A stretch of 64,000 nucleotides of DNA from positions 744,001-808,000 of the forward strand of contig CAVQYC010000004.1 of NCBI GenBank assembly GCA_963717985.1. The letters are read 5' to 3'. Position numbers and translations under genes: made by a program. The notes under the pieces are model-generated. The model saw only the letters and a program-made list of their open reading frames with translations. It did no database searches and was not told the origin of the DNA. The DNA comes from BOG-1155 sp963717985 (GTDB lineage: Bacteria; Desulfobacterota; Syntrophorhabdia; Syntrophorhabdales; WCHB1-27). Below, one piece after another: positions 33,592 through 42,616 of the stretch (its first letter is position 1; every line of letters starts with the position of its first letter).

Positions 33592-34167
33592 CTACCGGAT
33601 ACTGCTCACTTCCCCCCTGTTCGACGGCATAGGTATCTTTTCGTAGGTTCCAGGTATTTCAAAGAGGCTATCGGCTACCGACGTCTTAATATTGCTATAC
33701 TCGACGCTCCAATTTCCGTTGACTGCCGCTGTTTTTATGGGGAAGTTGATATCCGGCGCCACCCACTGGTAGAATGACTCGCCCGGCCCCCCACCTGTGA
33801 CCCTCACCTCATATTTCTTTGTCGCGTGTCCGTTTATCGTTTCCGAGCCCAGGAGCTTCCGGTTGCCGTCGAGCGATTGCCTCTCCTCGATCGCGGGCTT
33901 CTTCTTGGGATCGAAGGACATCTCTATGTACGCCTTCTGCTCCGGCAGCACGATCCAGGACTTGTTCTTGTCGTGTCTGATAATCGCGTATTCCGAGCCG
34001 TTCTTCGAGTCTATGCGGTACTTGTTTCCTTTTACGTATAGTTTCCCCGTCTGTTTTTGATCCCCCTCTCTCGTGATCATATCGGCGGACAGCTCGATGG
34101 CCTCTGCACAGAACACAAACGCGAGCAGGATGAGGATCGCAGCGAGGCTGAGACGTGCATGCGGCAT
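33592..34167 (-). CDS. Exported DUF4412-like protein
   Basis: 191 residues from the ATG at 34167 (GGGGG ribosome-binding site upstream; a GTG at 34173 is also in frame). A signal peptide (LSLAAILILLAFVFCAEA) is followed by SADMITREGDQKQTGKLYVKGNKYRID and a VVLPEQKAYIEM-like middle, as in DUF4412 lipoprotein-localisation-like folds. Periplasmic or outer-membrane associated. Role unknown. Confidence 0.8.
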   Translation of the reverse strand: MPHARLSLAAILILLAFVFCAEAIELSADMITREGDQKQTGKLYVKGNKYRIDSKNGSEYAIIRHDKNKSWIVLPEQKAYIEMSFDPKKKPAIEERQSLDGNRKLLGSETINGHATKKYEVRVTGGGPGESFYQWVAPDINFPIKTAAVNGNWSVEYSNIKTSVADSLFEIPGTYEKIPMPSNRGEVSSIR

Positions 34168-34292
34168 TGACACCCCCTGGTGTCGGGCATACTTGATACT
34201 GTTAATATAGTCATGAAGGGAGACGAATTAAACCCTGAGGGCGCCCCGGCTCGGAAGGAAGCAGTATGTAAAGTTATTTCCGAGAGACTATG

Positions 34293-35237
34293 CTAAAGAC
34301 CTTCTTTTCTCAGCTCTTCGAGCTGCGATTTCTGCCTGTCCGTGAGCTTGTGCGGCACCTCTATGGCCACCTCGACATACTCGTCACCGCTTGCCTGCTT
34401 GCCCATGTGCGGGACGCCGAGACCTTTGAGACGCACCTTGGAATTGTTTCGCATACCGGCGGGGATTTTGATCTGTTTCGGCCCTTCCATGGTCGGCACC
34501 TCCACGGTCCCCCCGAGAAAGATATCGGTCATCTTCGCCTCTACTTTCACGTAGATGTCGTTCCCCACCCTCTTGAATACGGGATGTTCCGCGACCTTTA
34601 CGGTCACGTACAGGTCGCCGGTCCTGCCCGCGTAGGGGTCCCTGCTTCCCTTGCCGTGAAGTCTCAACTTCTGGCCGGTAGCGATACCTTTAGGGATCTT
34701 TACCTTGATTTCTTCCGAGCCGCGCTCGCTGGTGAAGGAAAGGAGTTTTTCAGCTCCCCTCATGGCATCCATGAAGGGTATTTCCAGCTCGTAATTCAGG
34801 TCAAGCTCGCCGGCCGCCCCCCGTTCCCTGGTGACGTAATCGCCGTAGTCGTACACGCGTCTGCCCGCCCTTCCCGTTTCTCTTCCGGCGCCCGCTCCGG
34901 TGGGCTGTCTGCCGAAGATCATGCTGAAAATGTCGCCTGTTCCAAAGCCGAGGTCCTTGTAGAGATCGCCTATGTTGAAACCCCGGTAAATATCCTCCTG
35001 CGTGTACTTCTGCTGGAACCCGCCCATGCCGTAAGTATCGTATTCCTTCCGTTTATCCTTGTCGCTCAGGACCGCGTAGGCCTCGTTTATTTCCTTGAAC
35101 TGCTCTTCTGCCTGCTTGTTCCCCGGGTTCCTGTCCGGGTGATACTTAAGGGCCAGCTTCCGGTAGGCCTTCTTCATGTCGTCTTCAGAGGCTGTTTTCT
35201 GTACACCGAGGATTTCGTAATAGTCTTTTTTAGCCAT
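34293..35237 (-). CDS. DnaJ-family co-chaperone, CbpA type
   Basis: 314 residues from MAKKDYYEILG (ATG 35237; AGGTGGTG ribosome-binding site). The J domain (about 3-70) has the HPD motif in LKYHPDRNPG. There is a G/F-like linker but no zinc-finger cysteines; the two C-terminal beta domains follow (KVKIPKGIATGQKLRL, GGTVEVPTMEGPKQIKIPAG). This is the CbpA/DnaJ class B build, a partner of DnaK. No grpE or dnaK is near. Confidence 0.92.
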   Translation of the reverse strand: MAKKDYYEILGVQKTASEDDMKKAYRKLALKYHPDRNPGNKQAEEQFKEINEAYAVLSDKDKRKEYDTYGMGGFQQKYTQEDIYRGFNIGDLYKDLGFGTGDIFSMIFGRQPTGAGAGRETGRAGRRVYDYGDYVTRERGAAGELDLNYELEIPFMDAMRGAEKLLSFTSERGSEEIKVKIPKGIATGQKLRLHGKGSRDPYAGRTGDLYVTVKVAEHPVFKRVGNDIYVKVEAKMTDIFLGGTVEVPTMEGPKQIKIPAGMRNNSKVRLKGLGVPHMGKQASGDEYVEVAIEVPHKLTDRQKSQLEELRKEGL

Positions 35238-35387
35238 GATCACCACCTGTTCCAGCGATATCCGGGGTTGTCTCCCGGTATCAAAATTTTGCTACTAATA
35301 TAAGCCTGATGCTCTATTTTAGCCATGTCACCGCCACATTTGACGTGATCGCGATTGTAGGGTTGCTCCGCAAATAAATCTCCGCTG

Positions 35388-35414
35388 TTGCCGAATGCCG
35401 AATGCCGAATGCCG
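35388..35414. repeat. Short tandem repeat of GCCGAAT
   Basis: A 7-base unit (GCCGAAT) occurs three times in a row and a fourth time with one change, between dnaJ and the FmdB gene. Otherwise this 236-base gap shows nothing. Confidence 0.6.
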
Positions 35415-35473
35415 ATAACAAAATATAGCCTAAAGCCTTTACAAATCACACTGAAAAAAATAAACTTTCTAGT

Positions 35474-35815
35474 ATGCCCATCTACGAATACTATTGTGAT
35501 GCCTGTAAAAAAAGATCGTCGTTTCTGCTCCTCCGGGCGAATGAGGCAGTCGAGCCTTACTGCAAGCACTGCAAATCACCGGCGGTGAAGAGGGTGCTCT
35601 CCCGGGTTGCCGTTATCAGGAGCGAGGAGAGGAGGATGGAGAGTCTTCTCGACCCCGGCAAGCTGGGTGACCTCGATGAGAACGACCCGCGGTCCATGGA
35701 AAAGCTGATGAAAAGAATGGGCAGCGAGTTCGGCGACGAACTTGGCGAGGGGTTTGAAGGGGAGATGGAAGAGGCCCTCGCGGGCGGCGATACTAGTCCC
35801 GAAGCAGATCTGTAA
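35474..35815 (+). CDS. FmdB-type zinc ribbon protein
   Basis: 113 residues. MPIYEYYCDACKKRSSFLL and YCKHCKSPAVKRVLS give the CxxC...CxxC zinc ribbon of the FmdB family. The tail is acidic (GEGFEGEMEEALAGGD). Its 3' end overlaps the convergent YrdC-like gene by 23 bases. Putative regulatory or nucleic-acid-binding protein. Confidence 0.88.
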   Translation: MPIYEYYCDACKKRSSFLLLRANEAVEPYCKHCKSPAVKRVLSRVAVIRSEERRMESLLDPGKLGDLDENDPRSMEKLMKRMGSEFGDELGEGFEGEMEEALAGGDTSPEADL

Positions 35816-36407
35816 GCGGCCCTTTGCCCTCTCTCAGGAGCTGCACCCTGTCGTCGACGAGGCTTATGACGGTCGACGGCTCACCCATGATGATCCCGCC
35901 ATCGATCACGAGCGACACCTGATTCCTGAAATATCGCTCGATCTCCCTCGGGTCGGATATGTATTCCTGCCCGCCTGATTTCGCCGTGGTATTGATTATG
36001 GGTCTTCCCAGCAAATTGACGAGCGCCAGGGGCGCTTCGTGGTCGGGCATCCTGACCCCCAGCTCCTTCTTGGGCGTCATGAGGAGTCTCGGCACTATCC
36101 TTTTTGCCTTCAGGATAAACGTATAGGCCCCCGGCAGCGTGCTCTTCAGGATATGGAAGGCGAAATCGGTAAGGACGGCGTAATCGCTTATCTCCTTGAT
36201 GTCTTTGAAAATGATGCTCAGCGCTCTTTTTTCGCTGAGCCCCCGCATGGCGTGGAGGGTCTTTATCGCCTTGATGTTGAACAGGTCGCATCCCAGGCCG
36301 TAAAAGGTGTCGGTCGGGTAGCTGATGATAGCGCCGTTTTCCAGACTCTCCTTGATCAAAGCGGTTGTCTTCTTTTTTGGCCTTGCCGGGTTCCATTCTA
36401 CAATCAT
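35793..36407 (-). CDS. Sua5/YciO/YrdC-family protein
   Basis: 204 residues: NGAIISYPTDTFYGLGCDLFN, KRALSIIFKD and LGVRMPDHEAPLALVNLLGRPIINTTAKSGG, the KxRxK/SxN-type threonylcarbamoyl-AMP synthase fold. It may make the t6A tRNA modification precursor or be the YciO paralogue. The 5' end overlaps the methyltransferase by 4 bases. Confidence 0.88.
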   Translation of the reverse strand: MIVEWNPARPKKKTTALIKESLENGAIISYPTDTFYGLGCDLFNIKAIKTLHAMRGLSEKRALSIIFKDIKEISDYAVLTDFAFHILKSTLPGAYTFILKAKRIVPRLLMTPKKELGVRMPDHEAPLALVNLLGRPIINTTAKSGGQEYISDPREIERYFRNQVSLVIDGGIIMGEPSTVISLVDDRVQLLREGKGPLTDLLRD

Positions 36408-36967
36408 CGCTTCCTCCCCGCATACCGCGCCAGCGCGCGCTGCTTCCCTTTGTCAATGAAAATCCCCTCTTCATAAAACAAGAGGTCCAGGTCGCGAAAA
36501 TGGCCCACCAATTCGCCGTCGTCCAGCAGGTAGTCGGGGTTTCTGGGCCTGTCGATGTCGTTTTGGCGTTTCAAAAACGTCTCGTAGAGGAGCAGGCCGC
36601 CGGGCATGAGGAGCCGGGTCAGGTCGCTCATGATTTCTCTCTCGAGGAAGTAGAAGACGAGCACACATCCCGCGGCGGCACGCTTAAAGGGCAGGAAGAG
36701 GGCATCGCCCAGGACCATCGGAAGTGCTGTGTGCTCCTCCTGTGCTGCCTCGCCGGCGAGCTTGATCGCCTCCCCGGACCTTTCGAGACCGTAGACGGGG
36801 AATCCTTGCCGGGCCAGGAAAAGGAGGTCCCGGCCCTGACCCATGGCAATGTCGATTACCGGCTTGCCGCGGGGTATCAAGGGGAAAAGCCGCGTAAGGA
36901 AGCCGTGCGCATCGTTCGCCCGGGCATAGAAGCCCTCCCGGTGCCGTTTGTCCCAATCAACCGCCAA
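36404..36967 (-). CDS. SAM-dependent methyltransferase (TehB-like)
   Basis: 187 residues: WDKRHREGFYARAND, the SAM loop PVIDIAMGQGRDLLFLARQG and LPMVLGDALFLPFKRAA. This resembles class I methyltransferases of the TehB/tellurite or thiopurine type. Starts within the end of the amidohydrolase gene (11-base overlap), so the three minus-strand genes form an operon. Confidence 0.85.
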   Translation of the reverse strand: MAVDWDKRHREGFYARANDAHGFLTRLFPLIPRGKPVIDIAMGQGRDLLFLARQGFPVYGLERSGEAIKLAGEAAQEEHTALPMVLGDALFLPFKRAAAGCVLVFYFLEREIMSDLTRLLMPGGLLLYETFLKRQNDIDRPRNPDYLLDDGELVGHFRDLDLLFYEEGIFIDKGKQRALARYAGRKR

Positions 36968-37787
36968 AAAGGCGCCTCCCGTTGCCCCACAGGAACTTCT
37001 CTCTCACCTCGTCTGTGAGCGTGTCCAGCCGGGGCATGTAGCGTTTCAGGGTGAGCAGGGGGTAATCGGAGCCGAAGAGCACCTTATCCGGCAGAAACGC
37101 CTCGGCAAATCGATACAGGTCATCCGAGTAAAGGAAAGGGGCAGCGGCGAGGTCATAGTAGACCAGGGAAAAGGCCTTCCGTATCTCCGGCATCAGCTCG
37201 TAGAAACAGATACCGCCTCCCAGGTGGGCCAGTATGATCTTCAGGGCCGGGTGCGCTTCCACAAAAGCAGCCACTTCATTGAAGTCGGCCTCTGTCTTGC
37301 CCGGATAACGATGTCCTACCGGCTCGTTCAGGTGCATCAGAAGCACCATGCCCGTTTCCTCCATATATGCAAGCAGGGCGCCGATGCTTTTGCGCTCCCG
37401 CGCGCCGAAGGGGCGGTCGTACCAGGCTATCTCCCCCACGCCGGCCGCGCCCAGCCCGAAACAACGCCTGGCCTCGGCCAGGGCTCTCTCCTCATTGTCC
37501 CTGTCGACGAGGATAAAGGGTATGATCCTCCTGTCTCTCCTTGCCATATCGAGCACGTAATCATTGGCGAGGCGAAGAAGCGCGGCATCTCTGAAGGGAA
37601 AGCAGCCGGTGACCACCCGGTCCACACCCTCCCGGTCCATATAGGCAGCGAGACCGTCGCCGTCGGCCATCCTGGAACGGCTGTCGCCATAGATGGCGGC
37701 AAATCCCTTATCGTCGCCCGCTATTTTTTCCCTCAGCCGTATCAGCTCGGGCGGGAATATGTGGGTATGCCCATCCAGCACCTGCAT
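36957..37787 (-). CDS. Amidohydrolase-family metal-dependent hydrolase
   Basis: 276 residues: MQVLDGHTHIFPPEL (metal-binding HxH), GAAGVGEIAWYDRPFG, MHLNEPVGHRYPG, ILAHLGGGICFYELMPEI and VLFGSDYPLL (the last metal ligand Asp). A TIM-barrel enzyme of the amidohydrolase 2 type; substrate unknown. First gene of a three-gene operon. Confidence 0.87.
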   Translation of the reverse strand: MQVLDGHTHIFPPELIRLREKIAGDDKGFAAIYGDSRSRMADGDGLAAYMDREGVDRVVTGCFPFRDAALLRLANDYVLDMARRDRRIIPFILVDRDNEERALAEARRCFGLGAAGVGEIAWYDRPFGARERKSIGALLAYMEETGMVLLMHLNEPVGHRYPGKTEADFNEVAAFVEAHPALKIILAHLGGGICFYELMPEIRKAFSLVYYDLAAAPFLYSDDLYRFAEAFLPDKVLFGSDYPLLTLKRYMPRLDTLTDEVREKFLWGNGRRLFGG

Positions 37788-37930
37788 ACCTGCTATTATA
37801 AGGCTTCCATGCCTGAAATAGTAGCGTTTTTGCGGCGACGTCCATAAGACGGTCCCTCAAAAATACGTTTCTTGCGGTGACGGTCGCCGAAATAATAGAT
37901 TTTCCCCAGGCAACATGCTATAAGCACAGT

Positions 37931-38674
37931 ATGAGTATACGCATTGTTTTTTTCGACTGCGACGGAACGCTCACGACCGTGAAGAGCAGTTGGCAGCACA
38001 TCCACGAAAGACTCGGCATCTGGGACCGGAACGCGGATGAGTTTCAGCGGCTTTTTCGCGCGGGGGAGATCGATTACCTTGAGTTTTGCAGGCGGGATGC
38101 GTCGCTCTGGAAGGGCATGACGGAAAAGCGCGTCCTTGAGATAGTAGGAGAAATCCCTTACCACGATGGGGTGAGAGAAACGATACACGGGCTCAGAAGC
38201 GAGGGCGTTCTCACGGTTCTCCTGTCGACGGGTCTCTCCTTTCTTGTGGAGAGGGTAAAAAGAGAGTTGGGCATGACCCTTGCCGTCGCCAATGAGCTGG
38301 TCGTGGAAAATGGCGTGCTTACGGGCGACGTCAGGATAAATGTGGCGCACGAGACAGGGCGCCGGGAGTGCAGCGAGAGACCGGGAGGCGCGGCCGTCGG
38401 CGCCTCACACGTTGCGGTTGCGGACATGCTCTGTGGCGCACCCTGCGGACTTCAGCACAAAGGCTACTGGGTAAAGAAGATTTTGAGCGATAGGGGTTTG
38501 AGAAAGGAAGAGTCGGCGGCCGTGGGTGATGGTGAGGGTGACCTGGGTATGTTCGAGGAGGCAGGCATGGCGATCGGATATCACCCTAGCGAGAAAGTCC
38601 TTCCTTTTATTGATCATGCCCTGTACAACGGTGCTTTTGGAGAGGTTTTAGAGGTACTGCGAGGACATAGGTGA
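37931..38674 (+). CDS. HAD-superfamily phosphatase (SerB-like)
   Basis: 247 residues from MSIRIVFFDCDGTLTT; the nucleophile is the first Asp of DCDGT. TVLLSTGLSFLVERVKRELG (motif II) and AAVGDGEGDLGMFEEAG (motif IV) complete the HAD fold, in the arrangement of phosphoserine phosphatases. The frame extends upstream but HAD homology starts here. The stop overlaps the NlpC gene (GTGA). Confidence 0.88.
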   Translation: MSIRIVFFDCDGTLTTVKSSWQHIHERLGIWDRNADEFQRLFRAGEIDYLEFCRRDASLWKGMTEKRVLEIVGEIPYHDGVRETIHGLRSEGVLTVLLSTGLSFLVERVKRELGMTLAVANELVVENGVLTGDVRINVAHETGRRECSERPGGAAVGASHVAVADMLCGAPCGLQHKGYWVKKILSDRGLRKEESAAVGDGEGDLGMFEEAGMAIGYHPSEKVLPFIDHALYNGAFGEVLEVLRGHR

Positions 38675-39162
38675 GATTAAGCCGACGGGGGTTGGTGGAA
38701 GACATACGGTTTTTCGTCAGTCTCACGATGGGTTTATCCCTGCTTGCCGCCTTCGGCTGCGCCCCAAAAACAATAAGGACTTACGATTCAGCCCCTGCCC
38801 CGAGGATGTCCGGTGATATTGTCCGGTATGCGGTAACCCTTCTCGGCAAACCGTACAAAAATGCAGCCAAAGGGCCCGATGCCTTTGACTGCAGCGGTTT
38901 TGTCTATCATGTGTATGGACGGTTCGGCATGTCCGTGCCCGTTTCGACGGAGGGGCTGAACAAGATAGGTTACGAGATCGGGCGAAGTGACGTCGCCTCA
39001 GGCGATTTGGTCGTTTTCCGCATAAAAGGCGATTATCACGTGGGAATCATGATCAACCGGCTGGAGTTTATCCATGCCTCGAAATCAAGGGGCGTCACGG
39101 TAGACAGCGTCGATGCCGTCTACTGGAAGCGCACGTTCTCGCACTTCAGGCGCATTCTCTGA
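38671..39162 (+). CDS. NlpC/P60 lipoprotein-type peptidase
   Basis: 163 residues. The hydrophobic lead ends LLAAFGCAPK, a lipobox-like signal. The NlpC/P60 domain has DCSGFVYHVYG (catalytic Cys) and GDYHVGIMI (catalytic His). It likely cuts peptidoglycan stem peptides at the outer membrane. Starts GTG overlapping the HAD gene. Confidence 0.9.
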   Translation: MRLSRRGLVEDIRFFVSLTMGLSLLAAFGCAPKTIRTYDSAPAPRMSGDIVRYAVTLLGKPYKNAAKGPDAFDCSGFVYHVYGRFGMSVPVSTEGLNKIGYEIGRSDVASGDLVVFRIKGDYHVGIMINRLEFIHASKSRGVTVDSVDAVYWKRTFSHFRRIL

Positions 39163-39208
39163 CGCAGAAGCTTAAAGCCCCGTACGTGGCCTCAGCCTGT
39201 GTGGCGGC

Positions 39209-39649
39209 TTATTTCCTTGTTGAGGCCTTTTTGATATAATCCCGGAGGTCCATCTCCTTGTAGTGCCCTCCCTTCATGTACTCAAGGATGATCTTGTAGT
39301 CCCGCGTCTCAATATATCCGGGTATCTGACCCAAGGGCTTCCCCGAAGACTCGATGAACCAGGAAGACGGAGTGCCGCTAATGCGATAGAGCCTGCTGAG
39401 ATCGTCGGACTTGTCCACGTCTACGCGCAGAAAGATGAAGTCCTTTTTCAGCACGGCCGTGATCTCTTTGTCGGCCAGCGTCTTACTGTCCATAAGAGTG
39501 CAGTAGTAACAGGATTTGCTGAAGAAGTAGAGAAGGAGCGGTTTATTCTCCTTTTTCGCTGTCTTCAGTGCGCTGTCGTAATCCTGTGAGAAGGCGGCGG
39601 AAGCAAAAAGGACGAAAGCGATCGCAAGGACAAAGGTCATCTTTTTCAT
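39209..39649 (-). CDS. Periplasmic thioredoxin-like protein
   Basis: 146 residues: signal peptide (LAIAFVLFASAAFS), then KPLLLYFFSKSCYYCTLMD with a CYYC active site, and GTPSSWFIESSGKPLG with the cis-Pro. Length and motif fit the DUF255/SoxW-like thioredoxin group. A periplasmic thiol oxidoreductase or reductant. Confidence 0.9.
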   Translation of the reverse strand: MKKMTFVLAIAFVLFASAAFSQDYDSALKTAKKENKPLLLYFFSKSCYYCTLMDSKTLADKEITAVLKKDFIFLRVDVDKSDDLSRLYRISGTPSSWFIESSGKPLGQIPGYIETRDYKIILEYMKGGHYKEMDLRDYIKKASTRK

Positions 39650-39710
39650 GGTGAGCTAGTATAGTACCAAACGGGGAGGATATTCAAGCGGGGGCTAGGC
39701 ACGGATAACG

Positions 39711-41753
39711 CTATCCGGATACCTCTATCTTCGCATCCACAACCGTACAACCCCTTCCTTTCTCCCCCACGATCACAGGGTTTATATCTATGTTGCGGAT
39801 AGAAGCATTCCCACTGAGCAGGCGCGAGACGGCGACGAGTATGTCGGAGAGGCAATCCGTGTCGGCAGGCGGGTTCCCCCTGAAGCCCTGCAAGATCGCC
39901 GCGCCCTTGACCTGGGCAATCATGTTGCGGGCGGTCTTCCCGTCAATGGGCGCCACCCGGATTGACGTGTCCCGGAGCAGCTCCACGAAGATGCCGCCGA
40001 GACCGAATATCACGACCGGTCCGAATTCCCTGTCCTGCCTTCCGCCCACGATCACCTCGTAACCGGGTTGCGCCATCTTCTGGACAAGATAGCGCTCCCC
40101 CTCCATGCGGCTCACTTGCTGTCTCACTGCCCCGGCGTCCTTGAGGTCGAGGGCGACCGCCCCTTTTTCCGTTTTGTGGAGCAGGTTCGGCGAGGCGACC
40201 TTCACCGCCACGGGATAGCCGAGTCTTTCGGCCAGCCCCGCGGCCTCCTCTGCTGAAGCCGCCAGGGCATAGGCTGCCACGGGCAGGCCGTGGCGCTCCA
40301 GGAGCGCGAAGGTCTCGCCGGGGTCCATGATAACAGAGCTGCCGGGGGAGCCGTTCTTCTGTGCCCCGCCGCCTTCCCAGGGGCCTGTAAGGCCCTTTTT
40401 CACCTGGTATCCGGAGTGGGCAAGCGACCACGAGAGGGCGTAAAGCGCGTCGTCCACGTCGCTGAAAACAGGGATATCAGCGGCCTCCTTCAGGGCGAAC
40501 CACCGGTCCCTGCTCGACACCATGCAGAGCACCACCGGTTTTCCGTAAAGGGGTGACATACGCGCCGCCTCCCTGATGAGCCTCTCGATCTGCGCGTTAT
40601 CGCTCTCGGCGCTGTGGGCGCTGACGAAAACCACGCCGTCTATGCCATCTTCCTTCAGCATCATCTCCACGATGCCCGGGTAGGTACTCATGTCGTAGAT
40701 ATCGCCTATGTCGAAAGGATTGGTCATCCCTATGATCTGTGTCTTGTTTTCACCGATCTTGGCCTTCAGCGCTTCCGAAAATCGCGCCAGCGTGAACCCG
40801 TACCGCTCCACACTGTCGGCGGATAAGACGCCGTGCCCCCCCGAGCGCGTCACGATGGCTAGATTCGGCCCCGCAAGCGGCGGCAGGGAGAATATCTTCA
40901 GGCCATCTATCATCTCCCTCAGATTACGGACGCGGTGGACGCCTGCCTGGGCCATCGCCGCATCAGCCGTCTGATCGTCGCCCGCGAGGGCAGCCGTGTG
41001 AAAGTGCGCTATCTCCCGGCTTGTCCGGCCCCTGTTCCCCTTGACGAGCACAATCGGCTTGTCCGTGCCGGCGGCAAGCTCCATCAACCGCCTGCCATCC
41101 GAAAAGCTTTCAAGGTACATGCCTATGACCTTAGTGCCCGCATCATTGATCAAATATTCCAGGAAGTCGTTCTCGTTCAGGTTCAGCTTGTTGCCGATGC
41201 TCGCAAGCTTGTTCAGCCCGACGCGCTCCACTGAGCAGAGCATGCACGTGTCGTAGTATATCCCGCCGCTCTGGCCGATGAACGAAGCCCCGCCGGTCTT
41301 CACGGAGCCCGGGTCCAACGCGAAGAAGGGCAGAACGACGCCGTTCTCCATGTTCATGATCCCGAAGCAATTAGGCCCCTGGAGCGTGATGCCCCATTTC
41401 GAGGCAATGGAGAGGATCTCGTTTTCAAGCCCTTTTTTGTCCTCGCTCAGCTCGGTGAATCCCGCAGATTCGATGATGACGTGACGGGTCCCCTTCCTCC
41501 CACATGCATCGAGTATGGCCGGTATCTGCGAGGCGGGCACGAGCAGGACGGCGAGTTCGGGTACCCGTTCCACCTGGCTGAGGTCGGTGAAGATGCGCTT
41601 TCCTTCGATTTCGCCTTCGTGGTTCCCTATAGGGAAGATGTCGCCGCGAAAGCCGAAGAGGAAGAGATTGCCGACTATGCTTTTTGCGAGGTTGGAAGGC
41701 CGGTCCGATACGCCGAAGACTGCGATACTTTGAGGGTAGAAAAAATGGCGCAT
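39711..41753 (-). CDS. ADP-forming acyl-CoA synthetase (acetate-CoA ligase type)
   Basis: 680 residues with alpha and beta parts fused. Alpha: a CoA-binding domain from SIAVFGVSDRPSNLAKSI, then SFIGQSGGIYYDTC and the REIAHFHTAALAGDD segment holding the likely phosphohistidine. Beta: an ATP-grasp domain from about 470 (AAGLAERLGYPVAVKVASPNLLHKTEKG, PVVIFGLGGIFVELLRD, IDINPVIV). It makes ATP from acyl-CoA or the reverse, a hallmark of anaerobic acid metabolism. Confidence 0.92.
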   Translation of the reverse strand: MRHFFYPQSIAVFGVSDRPSNLAKSIVGNLFLFGFRGDIFPIGNHEGEIEGKRIFTDLSQVERVPELAVLLVPASQIPAILDACGRKGTRHVIIESAGFTELSEDKKGLENEILSIASKWGITLQGPNCFGIMNMENGVVLPFFALDPGSVKTGGASFIGQSGGIYYDTCMLCSVERVGLNKLASIGNKLNLNENDFLEYLINDAGTKVIGMYLESFSDGRRLMELAAGTDKPIVLVKGNRGRTSREIAHFHTAALAGDDQTADAAMAQAGVHRVRNLREMIDGLKIFSLPPLAGPNLAIVTRSGGHGVLSADSVERYGFTLARFSEALKAKIGENKTQIIGMTNPFDIGDIYDMSTYPGIVEMMLKEDGIDGVVFVSAHSAESDNAQIERLIREAARMSPLYGKPVVLCMVSSRDRWFALKEAADIPVFSDVDDALYALSWSLAHSGYQVKKGLTGPWEGGGAQKNGSPGSSVIMDPGETFALLERHGLPVAAYALAASAEEAAGLAERLGYPVAVKVASPNLLHKTEKGAVALDLKDAGAVRQQVSRMEGERYLVQKMAQPGYEVIVGGRQDREFGPVVIFGLGGIFVELLRDTSIRVAPIDGKTARNMIAQVKGAAILQGFRGNPPADTDCLSDILVAVSRLLSGNASIRNIDINPVIVGEKGRGCTVVDAKIEVSG

Positions 41754-41949
41754 GAAACCTCCTGCCGATTCTTCGATATGACCCCCCGGTCTTCCGTCAT
41801 GCCCCCCTGCCCCCGCCTCATCTTACCTAAAGGGACGACAATGTGTCAATACGATCTTTTCGACCGTCTTTTTCCTAAAACCTTTATGATGGGGATACCC
41901 AAAAGCGGTTTTGATGGTGTTGATAACGCTCAAAGGGGTAGTCGGAGAC

Positions 41950-42405
41950 TTATGTGAGGCTTCGTTCCAGGTTAATGGTTTTGGAGGGGCTAAATTGATT
42001 TGCGGTAAAGAAATGCATCAGTTTGGAATCATTCCCGTCGACCAGGGTGCTCACTTTTTGAACGCCGAGTGCTTTCAAATGATCCATGAATTCATTAATC
42101 AACTGCTCACCGACACCCTTGTGCTGGTAAGCGGGATCGACGCCGATGGTGTGCAGGGTCGCTTTTTCCTCGGAAATACCATATTCTCCTATATAGAGTT
42201 CCCCCATTACAAACCCTACCACCGTTCCGTCTTCTTCCTCCGCCACAAGCGAAGTGGGCAAATGATCCGGGGATTGGACAAGCGTTTCAAACTTCAGTCT
42301 ATAGTACTCCGACCGGGAAGCCTTGAATACTTTCTCGTCAACCCGAACCACAGCGTTAAAATCGTCAACCTTCATGAGTCTGATTTTAATGGCGCTCTTG
42401 TTCAT
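41950..42405 (-). CDS. GNAT-family N-acetyltransferase
   Basis: 151 residues: IRLMKVDDFNAVVRVDEKVF, VVGFVMGELYIG and the acetyl-CoA loop LHTIGVDPAYQHKGVGEQLINEFMDHLKALG (Q/R-x2-G-x-G/A). Substrate unknown. The 227-base gap to the insertion sequence on its 5' side shows no gene. Confidence 0.87.
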   Translation of the reverse strand: MNKSAIKIRLMKVDDFNAVVRVDEKVFKASRSEYYRLKFETLVQSPDHLPTSLVAEEEDGTVVGFVMGELYIGEYGISEEKATLHTIGVDPAYQHKGVGEQLINEFMDHLKALGVQKVSTLVDGNDSKLMHFFTANQFSPSKTINLERSLT

Positions 42406-42616
42406 GAGGCTCCTTTTTCTTCAGGGTCATATTTTGAGATCCGATAACGCAAGTCGAGTAGATATCGTTCGCCCCATATCACCGATCTGACCGATCAACT
42501 TCTGCGCATGTTGTTCTGTCTCCAAAATATCCATTTCTACCTTGCCTCGGCTTCATTCCCTCCTTTTGACTATAGTTCTTTTTTCTTCACCCTGCAAAGT
42601 GCGGCGAGCATGAATC